From Solenopsis invicta (lineage: Eukaryota; Arthropoda; Insecta; Hymenoptera; Formicidae), in NCBI RefSeq assembly GCF_016802725.1, contig NC_052670.1, positions 15,901,641-15,965,640 on the forward strand: DNA of 64,000 nucleotides. The letters run 5' to 3'. Position numbers and translations under genes: made by a program. The notes beneath the pieces were generated by a model that was not told the origin of the DNA, searched no databases, and saw only the letters and a list, made by a program, of their open reading frames with translations. Below, one piece after another: positions 55,523-64,000 of this stretch. How positions within the stretch are numbered: the first letter of the stretch is position 1; every line of letters begins with the position of its first letter.

Positions 55523-57640
55523 TACGGTTTGCCAAAGATTCATAAACCTAATAATTCTTTAAGAATTATAATTTCTTCTATAAATAGTTTTTAACACTCT
55601 CTGGCTTATTTCTTACATAATATAATTTATAACAGTATACAAGGAGCAGATAGTTTCGTTAAAAATAGTTTCCTTCGGTTCATTTGGTTAATAAACTTAA
55701 TGGCCTTCCCTTGAAATCAGATTACGTCTTAGTGTCAATGGACGTCGTGTCTCTTTTTACTGTTCCGAAAGACTTAGCGATGGAAAGCGTGACGACTAGA
55801 TGGGATTTGATTTCAAAAAAACACTACTATTACGATCAATGAATTTCTCAAATGAATTTAATAATAGATTCTACGTTTTTTAAATTCAATAATTTGCTAC
55901 AAACAGATCTTTGGTCTGCCGATGGAATCACCGTTATCTCCTATTTTAGCGGATTTGGTCATGCAGGATTTGATGTGTAAAGCATTAAAACTCCTCTCTT
56001 TTTACCTACCTTTTTACTGCAGAAATGTAGAAGACATATTAGCAGCCTCGGCTAATTCATTATCGGGCATCCTTGACATGTTTAATTCCATGTACGATCA
56101 TTTACAATTTACTATGGAGAGAGAAAGAGAGAGAGAGAGACGTAGGGGAAAATTTGTTTTTTTGATGTTATGCTTGTAAAGGTGAATAACAAGATTATTT
56201 TTGATCAATACCGTAAATCAACATTCTCGGGAAGATACTTAAATTTTTTCTCACACCATTCCCTGTGTAATAAAAAAGGTGTTATTTTTGTTATGGTTGA
56301 AAAATTACTTTTATTATCACGTTCTCAATTTCATCGTAAGAACTTCATAACTAATATTTTATTGGAAAATAATTATCCTTTAAATTTTATCTTCTCCATG
56401 ATAAATTTCAAACTCAAACACTTTTTTTATAAAAATGACACCTACGTTGAGGATAAACGTGTATGAAAATTCTTTATGATCCTTTACATTGAGTTGGTAT
56501 CAGAGAAATTTTTGTCTTTCTCATATAAGTTTGACTGCAGTGTTGCGTTCACGATCCCTGCTAAATTGAATAAATTTATAACTACTGGCAAAGACCATAT
56601 AGAGCGTCTTTCTCGTAATGGTCTATAAAATTAATTGTAAGGACTGCGATTTTTCTTACGTGGGATAGACAAAACGCCAATTAAAAACAAGAGTCAGCGA
56701 ACATAAAGCAGATATTAAAAAGGCCAGTTCTCCTTCGGTTATCTCGTTACATCGCATTGGAGAAAACCACGAATTTGATTGGGAGAACGTGGAAATTTTA
56801 GACAAAGCTATCTTATGTTAAAAGATTTATGTCCGAGATGTTACACATCAAAAATCAATTGCATGAACTAAATAAACAAAGCGATACCGAACTCCTCTCA
56901 GATGCGTATCTTTCTATCCTCGATCGTATTCCCCCTTCTTAGGTTTGTCATTCCTTCTCTTTCTATTCCTTTCGTTCGGGCCACCGAGGCTATCTCGTTT
57001 CGGTCCTTATTATTTGTATCAATTCTTCTCAAGATGTAACATTTTGTCTCACAATGCTGTGACACGAATTTTGGTGCTTGAGGTATATAATTTTGTCTAT
57101 AATTTTTTGTCTCAATTATTTCCTTTTTCTTTTTTGGATTTTGCATAATTTTTTATAATTTTTTTTACAATTTTATATCTTATGACTTGTTATGAGCTTT
57201 TTTCTATTTCATATTTACTTTTAATTTTATTTATTATCCGTTTATTTCTTTTAACTATTTAATTTGTATTGTCTACTACAAGTTTAAAAGTCATCATTTC
57301 AATATTACTTTCTCATTTATTTATTTGTTAGCAATCAATTCATGTTGTTTTTACGAAGCTCTTGTCTTTGCACACGATCTGTGAGGTCGTTTATTATGTT
57401 AAGACGTTGAAAGAAGATGTATATCACGGTTTTGCACAATCTTTATTTGTTTGGTAACTTGTTTTTATTTTTGATCTTTAGTTGTTTATTTTGATAAGTT
57501 CATATCTTAATTCGTGCGATTATTTTGTTGTTTTATAGACTTGTAAATCTGTACTGAGGAAGACCGTTATTAAATGTCGAAACGTTTGCTTGACGTTAGA
57601 TTTATAAAATACAAAAATAGTACCACTTGAGTAAATACTA
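55523..57640 (+). pseudogene. Penelope-like retroelement, decayed
   Basis: Coding pieces in several frames show the order of a Penelope element: YGLPKIHKPNNSLRIIISS (about 55523), YVLVSMDVVSLF (about 55725), LPMESPLSPILADLVMQDL (about 55920), FYCRNVEDI (about 56015, the YVDD site decayed), DQYRKSTFSGRYLNF (about 56195), and a GIY-YIG endonuclease with VYKINCKDCDFSYVG (56619) interrupted by a stop, then TKRQLKTRVSEHKA. Frameshifts, stops and a (GA)n insertion near 56120 show it is dead. The 3' end at about 57556 has ctgaggaagac...gtcgaaacg, like Penelope ends. Confidence 0.87.
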
Positions 57641-57790
57641 TTTGGGTTAGGAATAGGAAGGTTTTTCAATGAAAATGCAGAAATAGAATCACTTAGGTTT
57701 TGTATAGAATTAAAGAGAGTACCACATGGGTTAGCATAGAAAAATTTCTCTGTTAAAATACAGAAGTAGTACTACTTGTGTTTTTGGAAA
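57600..57790. repeat. Short tandem repeats after the Penelope end
   Basis: The phrase aaaatacaaaaatagtaccac at 57605 recurs at about 57672 and 57754 with changes (aaaatgcagaaatagaatcac; aaaatacagaagtagtacta). Confidence 0.55.
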
Positions 57791-58682
57791 AAATTAAAAA
57801 TAAAGTGCGCGCGCACACATAAATATCGCCATTTTTTTACCTTTTTTTGAAAAGGTAATTTTGTACTGATTATATATCCTCGTTTAACGTTAGTTAGTTG
57901 AAAAACAACAAGGATAAATGATGCATCGCATATATGTTATGTTATGCGTGAATCGCATGTTATGTTATGCATGAAACGGAACGCACCCATAATCACATAA
58001 AACGACTATAACGAGCACCACTCCGTGTCGAAAACGTATACGGGAAAAGATTCTCTTAGCCACGATCGGCAAAAAGAAAGTGTCGTCTGCCCCGCGAACC
58101 AAGATATATTGCCGATTCAGTTCAGGTTACAGGTTAGGAAACCCATGATATCACGGCAATCATTGTCGCAGCACTCGCGGCCACGTGATGCATCACATGG
58201 TTGCATGCGGGCTGATAGTGTAGTAACGAGCGCCACTCGTTACTCGTGTCGAAAAAATGTACTGGACAAGATTTGCTTGGCGATGATAATAATAATGATG
58301 ACGTATCTTAAATGTAAATGGTCGAGATTTGGACTTTGCGTCACGATATCTCCGCTCGTAGGGCACGGAGAGAAAAAATAAAAACACTTTTATTATGCAA
58401 TTTTCCCCAAGCTATCGATTGAGACTACTCAGAACTTGATCGGTTCAGCCGTTACTGAGATCTGATAATCTCGTTATGCTTGAACTCGCTGATTCGCGTA
58501 AAAGAGGCTGGTCTCTCTCGCTGATCGCTGATGATGAAAATGAGATGAGCTATGATGATGATGATGATGATAATGAAAATAAGTAAGAATAATGAAAATA
58601 AGTAAGAAAAAAAAAATACCGCGAGACGCGACCGCGCCTCCTGATAACACAGAATAGAATAAAAGGCGCATAATTCATAATT

Positions 58683-58714
<32 letters not shown>

Positions 58715-59347
58715 CCGTCAATAATTTTTAATTAATCACTTTATTAAAAACAAAAAATACCTATTTTACTACAAATTAACATTATAATAATTTTTTTATA
58801 TTACATTTCAAATTTAAGGCCCTGTGTACAATGGAAGAATATTAGATATTATATTAGAAACATGAATTAAAATTTTAAAATTAGTTCCTCAGTAAACATC
58901 AGATAAATAAGTTGCGTTGTGTTTGACATAACACATTGATATCTTATTGTCTTAATTATATCTTATTAATATCCATTATACGATGCAGAACCTAAAAATT
59001 TTTATCTAAATTAAAATATTTTAATTTAAAAAATCACGTTTTTTAATTTGAATATAAGCGCTTTGACAACTGTACAAATCGTTGTTTATAGAAATTGCAA
59101 ATGTATTGTACATATAAAGTACAATAAATAACGCACATTCACTATACTATATGTATCACAATTAATATACTATATGTCCTGTACGATATTTCTCACGATG
59201 TTTATTTCTCAACATAATATGTTAGATATTTATAAACAAGGAAAACTGTCGGTAATATTGAATTTGTTTACATCCAGTTTAACATGGGTCAGCAATCCGT
59301 AAGTGTAAAATAAAACACATTATTTTTGCGCTAGTTATATATATTAG
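57791..59347. other. No gene seen; simple repeats
   Basis: Contains the phrase tgttatgttatgc repeated at 57930-57980, (GATGAT)n at 58551-58573 and (TC)n at 58683-58714. The 118-codon frame at 58025-58381 has no recognisable domain. Confidence 0.5.
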
Positions 59348-59556
59348 TGTAGGAAGTGTGAGGTTGAATAGCAAGCGTATTTCGATTTACATGAGTAACG
59401 ATATATTTTAACACACGCTGATCCGCTGTCATTCAAACTCGCCTCTCACTTGTCGAACTCGCTAACAAGTCTCCGCTCGCAGCTCGCCCCAGAGCGCAAC
59501 GCTCTTCCATGTGCACGTATTACAAATAACACGAATATGGCTTAAACCCTCCTACA
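59348..59556 (-). repeat. Gypsy 2 3' LTR (inferred)
   Basis: 209 bp with TGTA...TACA ends. There is no partner in the window, so this is inferred from its position and ends. Confidence 0.7.
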
Positions 59557-59903
59557 CTCGGCCGTCCTGAAATGTCATCTGGCCCAGATGACTATAATAC
59601 TGTGGACCAGGGTTTCATATATTCCGCGCAAGTACTAGTTTTAATCGGAACTTCACCAGGCAATTCGCGTTTGACATCATAAGTGTTGTTTGACTTTACG
59701 CTTATAATTCTGTAAGGACCAAGATATTTAGCACAAAGTTTTTTGCCAGGCCCCAATTGGACTCTTTTAATTGCGACTAGGTCATTTATTTTATATTTGA
59801 TTGGTTTGCGTCTTCTTACATTATATGTCTTACGGTTTTGTTCTTGTACTTTTACAATTTGACTTCTTGCTCGCTCACGTAATTGATCATGACTCTGTTC
59901 GAA

Positions 59904-60323
59904 CTACAACTGAAATTCTTTATCGAGTATATCTTTAATTGCTAGATTATCTTTCTGTTTCATTTTTACGCCTAGTAGCAATTCGAAAGGAGCCATGCCA
60001 ATACTTCTTTGGAATGTAGCATTTAAAGTTTGTTGAATTTTACGTACGAATTTATACCACTTCATAGGATCGTTTAATGCAAGTTTAGTTAATACAGGAA
60101 TAATCGTCCTATTAATTCGCTCAATTTGTCTATTTGCCCGAGGCAAACCGGTGGTAATCATTGAGTGTTTGATTTCCTCGTTTTTACAATATTCCTGAAA
60201 TTCTAAGGAAAAGAACGCAGTGCCTCTATCAGTAATAAAACAAGTGGGATTTCCAAAGGTTTGACTTTGCAATTGTAGCTTCGAAATCACTTCCTTAGAC
60301 GTCGTAGACTTTGTGGGATACAA
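59904..60323 (-). pseudogene. Gypsy 2 integrase core
   Basis: Contains CFITDRGTAFFS and GLPRANRQIERINRTI, the second D and the E of the catalytic triad. Upstream D lies across the frame break at about 60340. Ends near AFELLLG-like motif PFELLLGVKMK. Confidence 0.87.
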
Positions 60324-60345
60324 CCAGATAAACTTGGTGAAGCTA

Positions 60346-61328
60346 TCAATTACGGCAAGAATGTTTGTAATTTTTGTTAGTTGAATCTAGCGGTCCCAAA
60401 TGATCAAGATGATAAATTTGTAACGGAAAATCTCCTTTATCTAATGGATTAAGAAATCCCTCTTGTTTGCCCGCTTTTTTGTTGCTTAAAATACAAGGAA
60501 CACAGTTAGTAGCGATTACATTTTCGATCTTTTTCGTTAACATTGGAATATAAAATTCTTGTTTAACGCCTTCTTTTGTACGTTTAACTGCAAAATGTTC
60601 TTTGCTGTGAGCCATTTGGATGACTTCATTTTGCATGTCTTGTGGTACAACCAGCAATTCAAGACCGTCTTTGAATTTATATAATATGTCATTACGTATA
60701 AAGTAGTCATCATAAGATTTAACTTTCAGTACTTCCATAATGGCCTGTAGCTCTGAATCATTCTTTTGTGCACTGGCTATTCGAATTGTAACATTATCCT
60801 CACTACTAATTGCCATCACCGGATAACGACTGAGCGCATCGACATGCTTCATTCTTGAATTTACTCTATGCTCTACGATAGTGTCAAATTCTTCAATTAA
60901 TAAAATCCAACTTGCTATCTTAGCAGACAATTTAGCTTTATTCATGGTTTGTTTAAATGAGGCACAATCAGTAACAAGCTTAAATTTAATGCCTAACAGG
61001 TAATGTCGGAATTTTTCTAAGGCTCTTACTACTGCGAGAATCTCTAATTCGTAGCTCGTATATCTGGACTCTACCTCAGTTGTTTTATAACTCAAATAAT
61101 ACACCGGGTGTATTTTTTACTGGCATGATCTCTTTGCAATAAGATTGCTCCAAGACCGTCCTTGCATGCGTCAGTGTGCAGTTCTGTTTCAAACTTCGGT
61201 TTAAAAATTTTTAAAACAGGATCTGTACTTAAATCTGCTTTTAATTTTTCAAATGATTCTTTCTCTTTAAAAGCGAATTGAAATGCGTTCCCTTTTTTTA
61301 ACATATCACTTAGAGATCTAGCTTTCAT
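60346..61328 (-). pseudogene. Gypsy 2 RNase H and integrase zinc domain
   Basis: Two overlapping frames: 61092-61328 with TELHTDACKDGLGAILLQRD, and 60346-61104 with YTSYELEILAVVRALEKFRH, HVDALSRYPV and the zinc-domain-like HFAVKRTKEGVKQEFYIP plus CVPCILSNKKAG, ending at LDHLGPLD in the core start. Confidence 0.87.
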
Positions 61329-61493
61329 GGCATAAAATTCAATAAATTTTCTAAAATAGCCAGACAGTCCAAGAAAACTCTGTACATCTTTTAACGAACG
61401 TGGCTTCGGAAAATTTAAGACAGCTTGTATCTTGTTAGGAGATGGGCGGATCTCACCGGCTTCTATAATGTATCCTAGATATTCTATTTTTGA

Positions 61494-61712
61494 TTATAGT
61501 AATTGACATTTCCTTTTATTAATATTTAAACCGTAATCACTCGCGACTTGGAGTACTCTTTGCAAGCGTCTAATACCTTCGTCCACATCGTTCGGAATTA
61601 CAATCAAGTCGTCCAGATAAATCAACAAGATTTTTTCGTTAACTAGAGGTCTAAAAATATGATTAATAAATCGTTCGAAAACAGGTGGAGAATTACATAA
61701 TCCAAAAGACAC
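61494..61712 (-). pseudogene. Gypsy 2 RT, catalytic part
   Basis: MSFGLCNSPPVFERFINHIF and LLIYLDDLIVI (YLDD). In a different frame from the upstream part; stop at 61494 where the YLG block should follow. Confidence 0.87.
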
Positions 61713-61724
61713 TTTTCGGAATTG

Positions 61725-63872
61725 TTAATGATCCTGATGAGTTACAAAAGCTGTATATTTTCTACTGGATGCTTCTACGTTAACATGTAAAAATGCATTT
61801 TCTAGATCAATTGTACTAAATATATTAGCTTCTGTTAATAAATCGATTTGTTCATCCATCACCGGAAGTGGGTATTTGTCTCTAACCATTATTCGATTTA
61901 ATTTTCTATAATCGACACAGAGTCGAAGAGAACCGTTCTTCTTTTTAACAACTACTACAGGGCTTGCATATTCAGACGAACACGGTTCTATAATTCCTTC
62001 ATGCAACCAATCGTTCACTTGTTTTTCAACGCTTTCTCTCTCTTTCGGCGGCAATCGTCGTGGAGACTGATAAATGGGTGTTTCTTCTTTTAACGTTATT
62101 TTTAATTCGATATCTGTCGTCTTAATCTTATTCGGTTTGTACGCCGACATCATGCATTCTACCGTCTTTCTCGATTCGTTATCAATATTCAAATCTGTAT
62201 GAATTAGTTCGTCATTGTTCTGTTGTAATTCAATCTGTGAAAGAAGAACTAAAGCGTTAGGTTTCGTAATTTTAATGCCATCTTGGTTGATAGTGATCTC
62301 AGTTTGATTAATAAAATCTGTTCCTAAAATTATATCGACAGTTAAGGCCCCTGAAGGAACCACATAAAATGTTATAGAAAAATCAACATTGTCTATAATG
62401 ATCGTCGTCTGGAAATATCCCAGCGTCTTAACTTGGCCTTGAGCAATATCTGTCAACAGTACATGCGATTTACACAGCTTTGATATATTAATTGTCGTAA
62501 ACATGTTTTCGCGCATCAAGGAGAGATGGCTACCTGTATCTATTAAAGCACGCAAACAGTTATCTCCGATTACAATTTCTTTAAACATTCGACTCGTATC
62601 GACAGATTGTACAAGTACGTTAGTTGTTACCTGCGATTTCTTAGAATTTTTAGATGGACAGTTTTTTGTTTCGTGGCCAAAATCATTACAACCGAAACAT
62701 TTTTTACCTCGGTCTTTAAATTGACATGTGGTCGATCGGTGTCCACCCTCGCCGCAATTGTAGCATCTGTCCTTCGCTGTCCTCTTAGCATCGTCTTTCT
62801 CTGATTTGGCATCGTCTTTCGTTGGTTTACCCATGGTTTCCTTCTTAAGATACCCTTTGCTGCTGGCGGTTCCTCGATCTTGCATCCTCTCGTAAGTACG
62901 AAGGCGCGCTTTGAACTCGTTATAATTCCTGGCGCCATACAACACGACCTTGTTGCTGTTATCCGGAACGCCATCAATAATGTATTGAATGACCGACTCG
63001 ACGTCGATATTACCTTTCGACGCTATCTCTCTCATAGATAGGTAATATTCTTGCAGATTTTCGTCTTTTTTTATTTTTCTTTTAGCAAGCTTTCGGTGAA
63101 TATCAGCGCTGCTCACTTTCAAACTGAATTCCTCCTTAAGGGCTTCCTTTAATTGTTTCCAGGATTGCGTAATGCTCAACCCACGTACAAATGTTTTAGC
63201 AACGCCTTTAAGAGACTTACGTACAAACACCAATTTTTGTATGGCATCCCACTTGAATAATGCTGCCAGCTCCTCAAAATTTGCGATCCACTTTTCGATT
63301 GGGCAATCATCGCTCCCGTCAAATGGACGAATGGTGTCTTCTATATCTTTAAAATTGAACGTAATTTTTGTTCTGTCTTGTCTCCTGTGTTTCCGTGGAA
63401 TTTGATACGAATCGTTGTTCGAATGAGAGGAAGCATCTATGTCACTGCTTGCTCTCATTTTCGTTTGTAGTCTATGCGGCAACTCTTCTGCTCTCTCTGA
63501 CTCCTCAGATTCTTCTCCTGAATCGACGTCGTCATCTTCGTGTGGTGCCAATGATTGGATATCCATAAGCGCTCGTATTATTTTCTGTCTTAGATCTTCT
63601 TTGGTACCTGTGTAATCTAATCCAAGAATATTACACATTGACGTCAGGTCGCCGATTGTAAAGACAGCAGAATATTTGTATTTTGTTTTGAATTCTTGAG
63701 ATGCGTCATTAAAATCGAAGCCACGAAATTCACGCAGTCGTTTGCGGCTAGCGCGATTTCCCTCCTCTTCAAATACAAGCCGATACAGCGCATATACAGC
63801 TGGGCGTGAAGATGTCCGAATTTTATTAGCGACTTGTTGGATTTGTCCAAGTGCCTCCATTGTTTGCGCCAA
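61725..63872 (-). CDS. Gypsy 2 gag-protease-RT, N part
   Basis: A 715-codon frame. Residues about 65-110 resemble a SAP-like DNA-binding fold (TIGDLTSMCNILGLDYTGTK). An acidic hinge follows, then a gag capsid part (IRPFDGSDDCPIEKWIANFE), two zinc knuckles (CYNCGEGGHRSTTC and CFGCNDFGHETKNC), protease (LIDTGSHLSL, DIILGTDFI) and the first half of RT (RRLPPKERESVEKQVNDWL, RLCVDYRKLNRIMVRDKY, FSTIDLENAFLHV). Gag and pol are in one frame. The stop comes just before the GLCNSP block by a frameshift. Confidence 0.9.
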   Translation of the reverse strand: MAQTMEALGQIQQVANKIRTSSRPAVYALYRLVFEEEGNRASRKRLREFRGFDFNDASQEFKTKYKYSAVFTIGDLTSMCNILGLDYTGTKEDLRQKIIRALMDIQSLAPHEDDDVDSGEESEESERAEELPHRLQTKMRASSDIDASSHSNNDSYQIPRKHRRQDRTKITFNFKDIEDTIRPFDGSDDCPIEKWIANFEELAALFKWDAIQKLVFVRKSLKGVAKTFVRGLSITQSWKQLKEALKEEFSLKVSSADIHRKLAKRKIKKDENLQEYYLSMREIASKGNIDVESVIQYIIDGVPDNSNKVVLYGARNYNEFKARLRTYERMQDRGTASSKGYLKKETMGKPTKDDAKSEKDDAKRTAKDRCYNCGEGGHRSTTCQFKDRGKKCFGCNDFGHETKNCPSKNSKKSQVTTNVLVQSVDTSRMFKEIVIGDNCLRALIDTGSHLSLMRENMFTTINISKLCKSHVLLTDIAQGQVKTLGYFQTTIIIDNVDFSITFYVVPSGALTVDIILGTDFINQTEITINQDGIKITKPNALVLLSQIELQQNNDELIHTDLNIDNESRKTVECMMSAYKPNKIKTTDIELKITLKEETPIYQSPRRLPPKERESVEKQVNDWLHEGIIEPCSSEYASPVVVVKKKNGSLRLCVDYRKLNRIMVRDKYPLPVMDEQIDLLTEANIFSTIDLENAFLHVNVEASSRKYTAFVTHQDH

Positions 63873-64000
63873 TAGGTAGGTTAGAAAAAAACAGAAGAAA
63901 ATGATCGTCCAATCTTAAACACAATATTTATTTCATCTTCAGAAAATTAGGTTTACTTTCTCGTATTAAATTTTTAATCCTTTATCAAACTATTAATTTC

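Larger units (their letters stand above)
59348..63900 (-). mobile_element. Gypsy LTR retrotransposon 2, right end outside
   Basis: The 3' LTR is at 59348-59556 (TGTAGGAAGTGTGAGG to CCTCCTACA). The internal region runs leftward on the minus strand from gag at 63872. The 5' LTR was not found and must lie beyond 64000. The gag and RT N-part are intact; the pol C-part has frameshifts. Confidence 0.88.

Noticed and set aside
58025..58381. 118-codon + strand frame downstream of the Penelope relic
   Set aside because: No domain, no coding-like composition, adjacent to simple repeats.

Overview
This is a 64 kb piece of an insect nuclear genome, probably an ant or another hymenopteran. It is AT-rich, has short GT-AG introns next to very long ones, and carries a cytochrome P450 of the CYP4 type. 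The insect call rests on the P450 and on mariner, Copia, Gypsy, Penelope and Harbinger elements. The ant call is an inference from overall character and was not tested by search.

The only host gene I can support is a CYP4-family P450 on the + strand, with ten coding exons from 8916 to 54375. The exons were found by reading splice sites and phases. Together they give 1539 nt, an open frame of 512 residues, with the membrane anchor, C-helix WxxxR, I-helix AGHDT, K-helix ExxR and heme-binding FxxGxRxCxG motif all present. The coding sequence is spread over 45.5 kb because introns 1, 2, 3, 5 and 9 are packed with transposable elements. Intron 3 alone is 25.8 kb.

Layout. 1-3.3 kb: AT-rich tandem repeats, hairpins and a foldback repeat (family R1). 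3.3-4.65 kb: intact mariner. 5.0-8.3 kb: a TIR element, a non-LTR RNase H relic, a minisatellite and an R1 copy. 8.9-11.1 kb: exons 1-2 with a TIR element carrying a 5S-rRNA-like segment. 11.2-19.4 kb (intron 2): a nested stack, TIR element > TIR element > Copia with identical LTRs > mariner. 19.6-45.5 kb (exon 3, intron 3, exon 4): foldback elements, one with tRNA-like sequences in both inverted repeats; a decayed Copia; a second TIR element with the same 5S-like core, which splits a Harbinger transposase relic; a decayed Gypsy; and another tRNA-like repeat. 45.9-51.6 kb: a palindrome of Penelope-like ends, then a run of GC-rich foldback elements and a solo LTR. 51.7-54.4 kb: exons 6-10. 55.5-57.8 kb: decayed Penelope-like element. 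59.3-64 kb: a Gypsy element running off the right edge.

No prokaryotic-style operons, CRISPR arrays or functional rRNA/tRNA genes were seen. The most unusual observations are (1) two TIR elements with different ends that share a core made of a conserved C-terminal coding segment followed by a 5S-rRNA-like segment and a T-run, (2) a foldback element with convergent tRNA-like Pol III-type boxes in both TIRs, and (3) a structurally complete P450 maintained across 45 kb of nested transposons.
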